This document shows positions 8,883 to 17,142 of a stretch of DNA of 64,000 nucleotides, piece after piece. The notes beneath the pieces are model-generated. The model saw only the letters and a list, made by a program, of their open reading frames with translations. It had not been told where the DNA came from and ran no database searches. This DNA is from an uncultured Ruminococcus sp. (GTDB taxonomy: Bacteria; Bacillota; Clostridia; Oscillospirales; Acutalibacteraceae). The position numbers and the translations under genes are program-made. The stretch is taken from the NCBI GenBank assembly GCA_902790475.1, contig CADASG010000006.1, positions 1-64,000 of the forward strand, read 5' to 3'. Position 1 is the stretch's first letter; each line of letters starts with the position of its first letter.

Positions 8883-10346
8883 TCATACCGCGAAAGCATT
8901 GATCACAAAAACAGCGATCAGCAGCAGTACAAAGGCAATGTGCAGCCACTTCTTCTCAACTAACAATCCGATAAATTCACGCAAAAAGGCGTTGAAATAG
9001 AAATACGGCTTGGTTTTCGAGGAAATACCTTTCGCCTCAAAACCGTTTTTCTGCGCTAAAATATAACCGCGAAACACATGATAATTGGTAGTTGAAAAAG
9101 CGGTTTTAACATTTTTGATATCCCCGGAGCGTTCCTCGATTATTTTTTTTGAGAAAAGCATGTTTTGGAAAGTGTTTACGCTCTTGTCCTCACGTAATAT
9201 CTGCTCTTTCGGGATACCGATCTCCTTAAGGTAATTTTCCATCGCTTCTCCCTCGGAAATCACTTCGTCGTCTCCCTGACCGCCCGAAGGAACAAAGACC
9301 GCGTGCTTTCCGGTCTTTTCGTACTGCGCCTTTTCAAAAGCGACTGCGCTGTCCACCCTGCCTTTCAGCAGCGGTGTAAGTGAACCGTCGCGCCTAATGG
9401 CACATCCGAGAATAATGATATAATCACGGTCGTAAGGTATTTTATATTTTGTAGCCAAATAAGTGCATGCTACTGTCGATATGAAAATACATTCAAAATA
9501 GTCGATTAAGTAAATCAAAAATACCTTGACCGTTTGATAATTGGGTATAAAGTTGATATCAAATAAGAGCGTGGAACCCATCGTTAACAGAGAACCGATA
9601 AACCAAACAACAGCAAAAATGATACCCAATGTATTTACAGGGCGGTAGCCTTCGTTGCGAATGAGCCAAATATTACTGGCTGCCAGCGCTACCGAAAGGA
9701 TCATCATGGGAAGCGTCAGACCAATCATCAAAATCTGCCCCGTTTCAACAATCAACGGATAAACTCTGGAAAAATAATTTACAACGTTATTTAGCAATTT
9801 GTAGGTGAGAAACATCCACAGTACGAAGGTGTAAATGCCAATACCTCCGCAGGCGACCATAGTATGAGAGAAGTTTCCCCGTTTGAAATCATAGAAAAAT
9901 CGCCAAACCATAACGGCGGTTATTTGAAGCAGGAGAGCGAGGATCAAAGCAATAACAGCGACAAAACCGTTGAAGCTGTGATATAACTCAGAGGAAAACG
10001 TGATCAAGCCGAGCTGATTAACATTGAAATGGCAGTTGAAGGTCCATCTGCTTTCCTCCGGATCATTAGCATAAAAACGAACAGTCGCGTCCGTATCTCC
10101 CTGTTCCACTGCTTTAAACCCCAAAACAAGCTCGTTATTTTCCCAGCGCACATCATCTAACTCGACCACGCCGTTTTTTTCATAAGTCACTTCCGGCTCC
10201 GGTAAACTCCGGTATTCGGAAAATACCGAGGTATGATAATCAAACCTGTTGCCGACGGAAAAAATATAGATATTTACAGCAACTATTTCAATAACGGTAA
10301 TCACAGCAAGAGCAATGCAGAATATTGCTTTTTTGCTTATTTTCAT
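8883..10346 (-). CDS. YdcF/SanA-type (DUF218) membrane protein, copy 1
   Basis: This is a protein of about 487 residues from the ATG at 10346, chosen because AAGGTG lies eight bases upstream. The order is one N-terminal membrane anchor, an extracytoplasmic segment of about 100 residues, several membrane helices (about 115-310), then a DUF218 domain (about 310-460) with DYIIILGCAI, PSGGQGDDE, SEGEAM and STTNYHVFRGY. A final helix lies at the C-terminus. YdcF/SanA/ElyC proteins act in envelope integrity by unknown chemistry. A full-length paralogue with the same architecture lies at 43247-44752. Substrate and partners are unknown. Confidence 0.85.
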   Translation of the reverse strand: MKISKKAIFCIALAVITVIEIVAVNIYIFSVGNRFDYHTSVFSEYRSLPEPEVTYEKNGVVELDDVRWENNELVLGFKAVEQGDTDATVRFYANDPEESRWTFNCHFNVNQLGLITFSSELYHSFNGFVAVIALILALLLQITAVMVWRFFYDFKRGNFSHTMVACGGIGIYTFVLWMFLTYKLLNNVVNYFSRVYPLIVETGQILMIGLTLPMMILSVALAASNIWLIRNEGYRPVNTLGIIFAVVWFIGSLLTMGSTLLFDINFIPNYQTVKVFLIYLIDYFECIFISTVACTYLATKYKIPYDRDYIIILGCAIRRDGSLTPLLKGRVDSAVAFEKAQYEKTGKHAVFVPSGGQGDDEVISEGEAMENYLKEIGIPKEQILREDKSVNTFQNMLFSKKIIEERSGDIKNVKTAFSTTNYHVFRGYILAQKNGFEAKGISSKTKPYFYFNAFLREFIGLLVEKKWLHIAFVLLLIAVFVINAFAV

Positions 10347-10404
10347 ATTTTCAACACCTTCGTTATTCTCGTTACGGTATACCACACTTTTTTAAAAAAG
10401 TCAA

Positions 10405-10444
10405 TAATATAAAAATGATTTTTATAATATAAAAATGATTTTTA
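10405..10444. repeat. Perfect tandem duplication of a 20-base A/T-rich unit
   Basis: Two identical 20-base units (10405-10424 and 10425-10444, beginning TAATATAAAAATG) lie head to tail between the ydcF-like gene and queT, ending one base from the queT stop. It looks like a slippage product; no function is evident. Confidence 0.75.
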
Positions 10445-11005
10445 CTAATCCTTGCCGGAATTAAGATGTACGGTTTTTCCGAAATTTGTTTTATCAATAA
10501 TCACGCTGAGCGGAAGTCCCAATATAAAGAGAACCGCCAGCTCTCCCAAAGCGACCAAGCTTCCCTGCAGCAAAAAATCGGCAAAATCAAAATGCCATGC
10601 ATTGATAAAGAAAAAGTCAATTTCAAATCCGATGATTATCCCGTTCATCAGCGCAGGCATCAGCGCCGCCAAAACCGGCAGCTTGAACAGCCGGATGTTT
10701 CTGAACAGATACATCAGCAGCGCCGCGCAAAAGCTTGCCAGTGAACCGAAAATCAAATCGTAAGCGCCCAACACCGCAACAGAGCTGATATTGGCTATAA
10801 TGCAGCCTATCGTAAGTCCCGGAATAGCGGCAGTGGTATATAATGCCAAAATCGTCAGCACCTCCGCAACACGGAACTGAACCGCCATGGAAGCCGAGCC
10901 GGGCAAAAGAACGTTTTGTAAAATCGTCAACGTCGCGTAAAGAGCGGCAATCACAGCGCCCTGAGCGATCAAAAGCGATTTTTTACGCTTATATTTCTTT
11001 TCCAT
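10445..11005 (-). CDS. queT: QueT family queuosine precursor transporter
   Basis: This is a protein of about 186 residues with five or six membrane helices. It resembles the QueT (DUF988) integral membrane component of ECF-type vitamin transporters, with the signature FRVAEVLTILALYT and GCIIANIS. It would import preQ0/preQ1-type precursors using a shared energizing module that is not in this window. The ATG at 11005 is preferred over 11011 because AAGGATGATT gives it proper spacing. Its closeness to the queuosine synthesis operon (15.4-18.2 kb) supports the role. Confidence 0.88.
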   Translation of the reverse strand: MEKKYKRKKSLLIAQGAVIAALYATLTILQNVLLPGSASMAVQFRVAEVLTILALYTTAAIPGLTIGCIIANISSVAVLGAYDLIFGSLASFCAALLMYLFRNIRLFKLPVLAALMPALMNGIIIGFEIDFFFINAWHFDFADFLLQGSLVALGELAVLFILGLPLSVIIDKTNFGKTVHLNSGKD

Positions 11006-11024
11006 AATCATCCTTATTAGTAAG

Positions 11025-11070
11025 AATAGTGAATAAAGAATAATGGATACACTACTCTTTATTCACTATT
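11025..11070. repeat. Perfect 15-base inverted repeat upstream of queT
   Basis: AATAGTGAATAAAGA (11025-11039) and its exact complement (11056-11070) flank a 16-base loop, about 20 bases upstream of the queT start. The transcript would form a long A/U hairpin. It could be a regulatory stem or a small miniature-element remnant; no U-run follows, so it is not a classic terminator. Confidence 0.6.
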
Positions 11071-11074
11071 CATG

Positions 11075-11094
11075 AGCCTTGTTTAAACAAGGCT
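11075..11094 (-). terminator. Hairpin after tRNA-Ser
   Basis: The 20-base perfect palindrome AGCCTTGTTTAAACAAGGCT starts five bases beyond the tRNA 3' end. It lacks a clear U-run, so termination is uncertain; it may act as a processing hairpin. Confidence 0.4.
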
Positions 11095-11098
11095 TACT

Positions 11099-11187
11099 TG
11101 GCGGAGACGGCGGGATTCGAACCCGCGGGGGATTGCTCCCTAACTGATTTCGAGTCAGCCCCGTTATGACCACTTCGATACGTCTCC
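11099..11187 (-). tRNA. tRNA-Ser (anticodon CGA)
   Basis: This is an 89-base minus-strand cloverleaf. GGAGACG (5' end at 11187) pairs with CGTCTCC, the discriminator is G and CCA is encoded. The anticodon arm CTGA-CTCGAAA-TCAG gives anticodon CGA, which reads UCG serine codons. The long variable arm (about GGGAGCAATCCCC) and the T arm with GGTTCGAATCC confirm a class II serine tRNA. Confidence 0.95.
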
Positions 11188-11227
11188 GTACAGACGGCTT
11201 ATTTTGCCGTTTTTTTACAACAGAAGT

Positions 11228-11256
11228 ATTATAACATAAAATTTATGGTAACGCAA
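11228..11256 (-). promoter_or_regulatory. Promoter of tRNA-Ser
   Basis: On the minus strand TTGCGT (11251-11256), a 17-base spacer and TATAAT (11228-11233) lie about 40 bases upstream of the tRNA 5' end. A small GC stem followed by T7 on the plus strand (11193-11216) lies in between. Confidence 0.65.
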
Positions 11257-11275
11257 GTGGTATTTTGATTTTTTC

Positions 11276-11818
11276 TTATTCTCCGACCAAATGAACGGTT
11301 TTATAGCTGTGATGTACGGCAGGAAGGTATTTTTTCAGGATATCTTCCGTTTTGATTTTCAGGCTTGACGTGTTGACGCAGGGGTGACAGCCGATATATT
11401 CATCTTTCAGGATATCTTCGTCAATCAAAAGCGTGACCGCTCCTTCGATATCGTTCATCAGCCCCATAACGCTGACCGCACCCGGCTCAATGTCCAAATA
11501 TGCGAGCATATTCTCCGGAGAAGCAAAAGACAGACGCGCCGACCGGATCTGTGAAGATATCTCTTTGGTTTTAAACGGCTTGTCTCCGGGCATCAAAAGC
11601 AAATAAAACTGCGTCTGCTGTCGGTTGCATAAAAACAAATTCTTGCATATTTTGGCTTTTAACACCTCGTCGATCTCTTTGCACACCTCCATATTTTCAG
11701 CAGCTTCATGATCTGCGCGCTCATATTCAATGCCCAGTTTATCCAAAAAATCATATACCCTGATTTCTCTGCTCTGTCTGTTTTCGCACGACGAAGGTCT
11801 GCCCTTGTACAGCTCCAT
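11276..11818 (-). CDS. ProX/YbaK-type aminoacyl-tRNA deacylase (PrdX-like)
   Basis: This 180-residue protein matches free-standing prolyl-tRNA-editing domains, which hydrolyse Ala-tRNA(Pro) formed in error. Family features are the N-terminal helix EIRVYDFLDKLGIEYERADHEAA, the conserved lysine context KAKICKNLFLCNRQ, then GAVSVMGLMND and the late YIGCHPCVNTSSLKI strand. The length is typical (160-180). The ATG has GGAAG upstream. It appears to be a single gene, transcribed away from the BMP-like gene at 11995. Confidence 0.85.
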   Translation of the reverse strand: MELYKGRPSSCENRQSREIRVYDFLDKLGIEYERADHEAAENMEVCKEIDEVLKAKICKNLFLCNRQQTQFYLLLMPGDKPFKTKEISSQIRSARLSFASPENMLAYLDIEPGAVSVMGLMNDIEGAVTLLIDEDILKDEYIGCHPCVNTSSLKIKTEDILKKYLPAVHHSYKTVHLVGE

Positions 11819-11933
11819 TGTTCAACTTCCTTCCAAAAATATAATAACGGGTCAAAAGGATACAGTGTCGAGTACTCCGCCCATGACATTATATAACAGT
11901 TTCACAAACTTATCAATATCTGATTTTTTTATA

Positions 11934-11962
11934 TGGACAAGTATTCGCTTTTATATTATACT
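11934..11962 (+). promoter_or_regulatory. Promoter of the BMP-like gene
   Basis: TGGACA (11934-11939), a 17-base spacer and TATACT (11957-11962) precede a GGGGAGG ribosome-binding site and the ATG at 11995. Confidence 0.6.
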
Positions 11963-11994
11963 GATAACAGAATAAATTTTGGGGAGGATTATAA

Positions 11995-14031
11995 ATGCCT
12001 GAGCAATACTATAAAGAAGCGTATAAATTGGCGCAGAAAGAATACCGTGCTTGTGTATCCAAGGGTAAAAACCCCTGCCTGCCTGTGCTTGATGATTTTG
12101 TTTCCACCAAAAATGTTTCAGCCGGAGTTGATTTAGGTCTGGTTCAGATCCCCGCAGAATTCATTGTCGGTACAAAGTCCCGAAGCAGAGTAAACGCGTT
12201 TGCGCCTAACTTTATGCCGATTTTAGATGAAGAAACCGAATTTGCCGACAAATGGAACCGTTTGTGTCAGGCGCATATAAGCGAGGGTATCCGCGATCCG
12301 ATCAAGGCATATGAATACATGAACCGTTTTTACGTTGAAGAAGGCAATAAACGCGTCAGCGTGCTAAAGTTTTTCGACGCGCTGACGATCGTAGGTCACG
12401 TGATACGCGTTATGCCCGAGATCAATGACGAAAACGACGAAGAAGTCCAGATTTACAACGAGTTTGTCGAGTTTTACAAGTACAGCAAAATAAACTTTAT
12501 TGAGTTCAGCAAAAAGGGAAGCTTTTCGGAGCTGTTAAAGCTGCTTGATAAAGGTCCTACCGATGAATGGACAGATGATGAGCGCAATGAGTTTTCCGGC
12601 AGATATTATTATTTCAAGAAAGCGTATCTGTCCAACGGCGGCGGAAAGCTCCAGTCTACCGTCGGAGACGCGATGCTCAGCTACATCAAGGTCTACGGCT
12701 ACAATGAACTGAAATCAGCCGATACTTCCGAAATAAAAAAGAATCTGAGCAGGATGTGGGAGGAAGTCGCTCTCCAGGAGGAAGAAGCTCCTATCGAGCT
12801 CAAGCTTGACCCTCCCGAGGAAAAGAAACAGAGCGTTTTATCGCGCGTACTCTCCCCTGCTACTCCCGCCGTACTAAAGGTTGCTTTTCTATACGACGGC
12901 ACACCCGAGCGTTCCGGATGGGTCCACGGTCACGAGCTGGGACGAATACACGTACAAAATGTATTTGACGACAAGATCGAAACCAAGGCGTTTCCGAACG
13001 CTATGGAAAACGATCCGCTCGGCGTTATTGAACAGGCTATCGACGAAGGGTACACCATGATCTTCACTACCTCTCCGCGCTTTTCTCAGGCAAGCCTGCG
13101 CGCAGCCGTGGAGCACCCGGACATCGTCATAATGAACTGCTCGCTTAATAAATCTCACCGCTACATCAGAACCTATTACACGCGTATGTATGAGGCTAAG
13201 TTTATTTTAGGCGCTCTTGCAGGTTCGCTGACCGAAAGCGGAAGGATCGGATATGTATGCGACTATCCGATCTACGGACAGATCGCAGGTATCAACGCCT
13301 TTGCGATCGGCGCACAAATGATCAATCCCCGCGCTAAAGTTTATTTGGAGTGGTCTGCGATAAAAGGCGCGAAGGAAGCGGCGCAGTCGCTCATAGAGCA
13401 GGGAATCAAACTGATAAGCTCACAGGATACCGCAAGGTTTCGTGAGGATGACCGCGACAGCTTCGGTTTATCCGTAATTGACGGCGACGATATGCAGCTG
13501 ATTGCAAATCCCGTTTGGAAGTGGGATGTATACTACGAGGAAATACTGCGGAGGGTTTTCAACAAAACCATGCAGACAGAATACGAGCGCAGCAACAAGG
13601 CGCTTAACTATTACTGGGGACTTTCGGCAGGAGTAGTGGATGTTGAATACGCCGATACGCTGCATCATGCCTCCAAGCGTCTGGCTGATTTCTTAAAGGA
13701 AAGCATTATCCGCGATATCTGTATACCTTTCTTAACTCCCCTGCACAAGCAAAACGGCGCTGTTATCGGCGAAGACGAAAAAACTCTGAACCCCGAGCAG
13801 ATCATCAATATGGACTATCTCGTTGAAAACGTTATCGGAACCATCCCAAAATACGAGGAGCTTACGCCTATGGGCAAAGCAACGGTGGACACGGCAGGTG
13901 TGGAAAAAGCACAGAGCCCCGGACTCGACACCGGCGACGATGATGAAGACGATGAAATAACCGTCGAAGCGCAGGAAAACACAGCGGAGGATCTCAATGT
14001 ACCTAACGGGGATCCGGGAGAACAGTCATGA
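11995..14031 (+). CDS. BMP-family substrate-binding-like protein with ParB/sulfiredoxin-like N-terminus, no signal peptide
   Basis: This 678-residue protein starts MPEQYYKEAYKLAQK with no signal peptide or lipobox, so it should be cytosolic. Residues about 45-145 resemble the ParB/sulfiredoxin fold, with YVEEGNKRVSVLKF at 113-126 (compare the ParB G-x-R-R-x-x-A pattern). Residues about 290-600 resemble BMP/Med ligand-binding proteins (VAFLYDGTPERSGWVHGHELGR, TTSPRFSQ, GRIGYVCDYPIYG), which in exported form bind nucleosides. An acidic tail (DDDEDDEITVE) ends it. It overlaps the next gene by four bases. Function is unknown; a nucleoside-type sensor is a guess. Confidence 0.7.
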   Translation: MPEQYYKEAYKLAQKEYRACVSKGKNPCLPVLDDFVSTKNVSAGVDLGLVQIPAEFIVGTKSRSRVNAFAPNFMPILDEETEFADKWNRLCQAHISEGIRDPIKAYEYMNRFYVEEGNKRVSVLKFFDALTIVGHVIRVMPEINDENDEEVQIYNEFVEFYKYSKINFIEFSKKGSFSELLKLLDKGPTDEWTDDERNEFSGRYYYFKKAYLSNGGGKLQSTVGDAMLSYIKVYGYNELKSADTSEIKKNLSRMWEEVALQEEEAPIELKLDPPEEKKQSVLSRVLSPATPAVLKVAFLYDGTPERSGWVHGHELGRIHVQNVFDDKIETKAFPNAMENDPLGVIEQAIDEGYTMIFTTSPRFSQASLRAAVEHPDIVIMNCSLNKSHRYIRTYYTRMYEAKFILGALAGSLTESGRIGYVCDYPIYGQIAGINAFAIGAQMINPRAKVYLEWSAIKGAKEAAQSLIEQGIKLISSQDTARFREDDRDSFGLSVIDGDDMQLIANPVWKWDVYYEEILRRVFNKTMQTEYERSNKALNYYWGLSAGVVDVEYADTLHHASKRLADFLKESIIRDICIPFLTPLHKQNGAVIGEDEKTLNPEQIINMDYLVENVIGTIPKYEELTPMGKATVDTAGVEKAQSPGLDTGDDDEDDEITVEAQENTAEDLNVPNGDPGEQS

Positions 14032-14621
14032 GGATCTTAGCGGTGTCGGACATCGAGTCAAAATTCTTTTATGACTACTATTCTCCGGGCAAGCTGGACG
14101 GTTATGATCTGATCATCGCCTGCGGTGACCTAAAGGTGTCGTATCTTGAGTTTCTTGTCACCATGGCAAACTGTCCTTTAGTGTATGTTCACGGCAACCA
14201 CGACGAGCATTTCAAGCGCGAGCCCGAGGGCTGCGTTTGCGTTGACGATGATATTTTTGAATTCAAGGGCGTTCGCATCATGGGACTGGGCGGCAGCTTC
14301 AAATACCGCGACGGCAAATATATGTACTCGGAAAAAGCGATGCGGCGCAGGATACGAAAACTGAAATTCAAACTCTTCCGAAAAAAGGGCATTGATATTT
14401 TAGTGACCCACGCGCCTGCCAGACATTTAAACGATTTTGACACGATCACGCACAAGGGCTTTGAATGCTTCAACGACCTGCTTGAACGCTACGAACCTAA
14501 GCTCTTTGTTCACGGTCACATTCACCGCAATTACAGCCACGGTATCCCCCAAAAAATGCAGCACAACAACACACTTGTAGTCAACGCGTCCGACTACTGC
14601 AATATTGATCTGGAAATATGA
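14028..14621 (+). CDS. Calcineurin-like metallophosphoesterase
   Basis: This 197-residue protein has the metallophosphoesterase motifs in order: SDIES (14-base-overlap start region, residues 7-11), CGDLK, GNHDE, THAP and GHIH. The first motif normally reads D-x-H; here the histidine position is Glu, so metal binding at one site may differ. It overlaps the BMP-like gene by ATGA, indicating translational coupling and probably a joint role. The substrate could be a nucleotide or a phosphodiester; nothing in the sequence decides this. A strong terminator follows. Confidence 0.85.
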   Translation: MRILAVSDIESKFFYDYYSPGKLDGYDLIIACGDLKVSYLEFLVTMANCPLVYVHGNHDEHFKREPEGCVCVDDDIFEFKGVRIMGLGGSFKYRDGKYMYSEKAMRRRIRKLKFKLFRKKGIDILVTHAPARHLNDFDTITHKGFECFNDLLERYEPKLFVHGHIHRNYSHGIPQKMQHNNTLVVNASDYCNIDLEI

Positions 14622-14630
14622 ATCCAACCT

Positions 14631-14663
14631 AAAAGACCGACTCAAACGAGCCGGTCTTTTTTT
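14631..14663 (+). terminator. Rho-independent terminator after the phosphoesterase gene
   Basis: AAGACCG-ACTC pairs with GAGC-CGGTCTT around an AAAC loop, followed by a T-run, ten bases after the stop codon. Confidence 0.85.
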
Positions 14664-14676
14664 ACGCCGTTGGCGT

Positions 14677-14831
14677 ATTATAGGCAACACCGCACAATTC
14701 AAGGCGCACGGCTTGCTTGAATCTTATTCCGTCAGCTTGCCCAAAAAATCTCGGCAAGGCGACAGCCTTACCTCAATGAAAAATCTTACTGCGCAATCCG
14801 CACACCTGAATTATGCGGTATTGCCTATAAT
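14677..14831. repeat. Palindromic repeat family, copy B (long form, about 155 bases)
   Basis: The ends ATTATAGGCAACACCGCA and TGCGGTATTGCCTATAAT are inverted repeats extending about 25 bases with two mismatches. The interior contains CTCGGCAAGGCGACAGCC and AAAAATCTTACTGCGC, also present (inverted) in copy D at 32141-32268; this copy has about 35 extra bases and D has about 18 of its own. No coding capacity is seen. The right end contains the stop codon of the acetyltransferase gene. The structure resembles a MITE with possible TA target duplication. Confidence 0.85.
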
Positions 14832-15307
14832 TCTATGTAATACGGGCAAATGTTTTCAAAATGTCCGTCTTTCATGCGGAAGCCGTTTGGGATAACGCCG
14901 AGCTGAGTAAAACCGATCCTTTCATACAGATGTCGTGCATGGATATTACTCTCGACAACTGCGTTAAACTGAAGAATGGAAAAACCGATTTTCTTTGCCT
15001 GCGCTATACAATCCATTACAAGCTTTTCGCCGATATGCTGACCTCTAAGCTTAGCACTTACCGCGTAGCTTGCGTTACAAATATGTCCGCAGCGCCCCAC
15101 GTTATTCGGGTGCAGGATGTATAAGCCGACGACTTCGCCACTTTCGTCAGCGGCTACGCCGCACCAACTCTGTGAGGAGAAAAAAGCCTCGCCTGTTTTC
15201 TCTGTCAGTAATTCTTCCTGTGGAAAGGCAGTGCCGTCCTCCACTACCCGGTTCCAAATGGTTATCATTTGCTGAAGATCATTTTTATCGTATTTTCGTA
15301 TCACCAT
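14825..15307 (-). CDS. GNAT family N-acetyltransferase
   Basis: This 160-residue protein runs from the ATG at 15307, chosen because GGAG lies seven bases upstream. The GNAT fold is visible: IRKYDKNDLQQM at the start, motif A region AVSAKLRGQHIGEKLV (R-x-x-G-x-G-like acetyl-CoA loop) at about 90-105, and motif B NIHARHLYERIGFTQLG. It resembles phosphinothricin/amino-acid acetyltransferase-like enzymes, but the substrate is unknown. Its stop codon lies in the end of repeat copy B, so the natural C-terminus may have been altered by insertion. It is downstream of queF on the same strand. Confidence 0.85.
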   Translation of the reverse strand: MVIRKYDKNDLQQMITIWNRVVEDGTAFPQEELLTEKTGEAFFSSQSWCGVAADESGEVVGLYILHPNNVGRCGHICNASYAVSAKLRGQHIGEKLVMDCIAQAKKIGFSILQFNAVVESNIHARHLYERIGFTQLGVIPNGFRMKDGHFENICPYYIEL

Positions 15308-15361
15308 TAGCATTCTCCATATACACGACAGATGCAAATAATACTTGGCTTGTATCTGTAT

Positions 15362-15859
15362 TTATCGGTTATCCACTTGTTCGGGGTTCATATCGTGATT
15401 GGCGAGTCTTTGCCACGCTAACTGCTCCCACTTAGTGTCGGGCTTGCCGTAGTTGCAGTACGGGTCAATGGAAAGACCTCCGCGCGGAAGGAATTTTCCC
15501 CACACTTCGATATACTTTGGCTTCATGAGCTTTATCAGGTCTTTCATGATTATATTGACGCAGTCCTCATGAAAATCACCGTGATTGCGAAAGCTGAAAA
15601 GAAAAAGCTTAAGCGACTTGCTTTCCACCATCAGTTCATCGGGGATATAGGAAATGTAAATCGTAGCGAAATCCGGCTGACCCGTGATTGGACATAGCGA
15701 AGTGAATTCGGGACAGTTGAATTTTACAAAATAATCGTTTTCCCTGTGTTTATTCGGAAAGGTTTCCAATATCTCGGGCGCATAATCCTTTTGATATACA
15801 ACGTGACGGTTGCCCAAAAGGGTCAAGCCCTCCGTTTCATTCGGTTGTCTGCCGCTCAT
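15362..15859 (-). CDS. queF: QueF, NADPH-dependent 7-cyano-7-deazaguanine reductase
   Basis: This 165-residue unimodular (YkvM-type) QueF reduces preQ0 to preQ1 in queuosine synthesis. The family core [27 protein letters not shown] contains the catalytic Cys that forms the thioimide, and [20 protein letters not shown] contains the QueF motif (E-S-K-S-x-K). The length is normal. AAAGGATG precedes the ATG. It is the last gene of the queD-E-folE-C-F operon, six bases after queC. Confidence 0.97.
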   Translation of the reverse strand: MSGRQPNETEGLTLLGNRHVVYQKDYAPEILETFPNKHRENDYFVKFNCPEFTSLCPITGQPDFATIYISYIPDELMVESKSLKLFLFSFRNHGDFHEDCVNIIMKDLIKLMKPKYIEVWGKFLPRGGLSIDPYCNYGKPDTKWEQLAWQRLANHDMNPEQVDNR

Positions 15860-15864
15860 TTATT

Positions 15865-16551
15865 TCATCCTTTCATCAGTGGGTCTACAGTATGATTTGC
15901 TTCAAACGCCGCGATTCTGTCACGGCAGGTACCGCAAACTCCGCAAGGTCGCTCTCCTCCTTCGTAACAGCTCCAGGTGAGTTCATACGGAACCTGCAAG
16001 GATAAGCCAAGCTTTACAATGTCCGCTTTATTCATGCCGACAAACGGAGCGATAACCGTAAGCTGTTCGCCGCTTCCGATAAATACCGCGCTGCCTATAG
16101 CGTCGTTGAACGCCTGACTGCAATCGGGATACGCGTTCCCTGCCGCGTCGTCGCTGTGCGCTCCATAGTATATTTCGGAACATCCGCGTGACAGCGCTAT
16201 GCTTGCCGCCGCCGAAATAAATAATCCGTTGCGAAACGGAACATAAGTGGATACCGGCGCACCGTTTGTTTTTTGAAGCTGCGCCGAGTAATCCTCTTTG
16301 GGAATATCACGCCCGGAGTCTTTTAGCAGCGAACAATCCGAGCCCTCAAAAATCGAAGCCAAATCAAGTATTCTGTGTTCGACCTTATAATACGCGGCGA
16401 TATCCTTCGAGGCTTTCAGCTCTTTAGTGTGTTTCTGACCGTAGCTCACAGATAATGCTATTACATTTTCGCTGCCGTAACGATCAACTGCCATAGCCAG
16501 ACAAGTGGTGCTGTCCACTCCGCCGCTGAATAAAACCAGCGCTTTTTTCAC
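15865..16551 (-). CDS. queC: QueC, 7-cyano-7-deazaguanine synthase
   Basis: This enzyme of about 228 residues converts 7-carboxy-7-deazaguanine to preQ0 with ATP and ammonia. The PP-loop SGGVDSTTCLAM lies near the N-terminus, and the zinc-binding cysteines appear in TWSCYEGGERPCGVCGTC near the end. I choose the GTG at 16551 (VKKALVLFSGG), which matches the usual N-terminus; GGAG lies 11 bases upstream. An upstream TTG at 16578 would overlap folE by 11 bases. Confidence 0.97.
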   Translation of the reverse strand: MKKALVLFSGGVDSTTCLAMAVDRYGSENVIALSVSYGQKHTKELKASKDIAAYYKVEHRILDLASIFEGSDCSLLKDSGRDIPKEDYSAQLQKTNGAPVSTYVPFRNGLFISAAASIALSRGCSEIYYGAHSDDAAGNAYPDCSQAFNDAIGSAVFIGSGEQLTVIAPFVGMNKADIVKLGLSLQVPYELTWSCYEGGERPCGVCGTCRDRIAAFEANHTVDPLMKG

Positions 16552-16567
16552 TGTTATCACTTCTCCG

Positions 16568-17140
16568 TCAATTATCAAATTTCAATAGCTCTTTTAGTTT
16601 AGAATCGATTTTAAACGCGCCGATATATGTTGTTGTAAGCGTTTTTGAGGAAGCGTTTTTTATACCGCGCGCGGTCATGCAGCTGTGACATCCGCTGATA
16701 GCCACGCCGACATCCGGAGATCCTGTTGCCTCGGAAACGATCTCGGCAATATCTCTGCCCAGTCGTTCCTGCAATTGCAGGCGCTTTGCCGCCATATCGC
16801 AAATGCGCGCGATCTTGCTAAGACCGATCACCCTGTCGCGCGGAATATATGCTACGTTCACCTTCATATCGTACATCAGCGCCAAATGGTGCTCGCAGTA
16901 GCTGAACACCGTGATATCCTTCATCACTACCGCATCTTCCGTTTCTCCGCAGCTTTCGTTGGTGAAGGTTTTGCTGAACATCTGCGCGATCTCATGATTG
17001 CTGTAGGCTGTGCCCTCGAGCACTTCGGCAAGCATTTTAGCTACGCGGTGCGGAGTTTCCTTTAAGCCTTCGCGGTTCGGATCCTCCCCTATCGCCTCTA
17101 AAATACCGAGCACATGCTCTTCTAACGCTTTTATGTCCAT
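16568..17140 (-). CDS. folE: GTP cyclohydrolase I
   Basis: This enzyme of 190 residues opens the GTP ring to 7,8-dihydroneopterin triphosphate, the common entry to folate and queuosine. Conserved parts are EGLKETPHRVAKML, the zinc and active-site stretch FSYCEHHLALMYDM and ISGCHSCMTARGI. I prefer the ATG at 17140 because GGGGAG is then at good spacing; an ATG two codons upstream is too close. Location inside the que operon implies that this copy serves queuosine synthesis. Confidence 0.97.
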   Translation of the reverse strand: MDIKALEEHVLGILEAIGEDPNREGLKETPHRVAKMLAEVLEGTAYSNHEIAQMFSKTFTNESCGETEDAVVMKDITVFSYCEHHLALMYDMKVNVAYIPRDRVIGLSKIARICDMAAKRLQLQERLGRDIAEIVSEATGSPDVGVAISGCHSCMTARGIKNASSKTLTTTYIGAFKIDSKLKELLKFDN

Positions 17141-17142
17141 GC

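Noticed and set aside
11193-11216. Terminator on the plus strand before tRNA-Ser
   Set aside because: ACGGC/GCCGT with T7 looks like a terminator, but nothing on the plus strand upstream would use it; recorded only as a note in the promoter entry.
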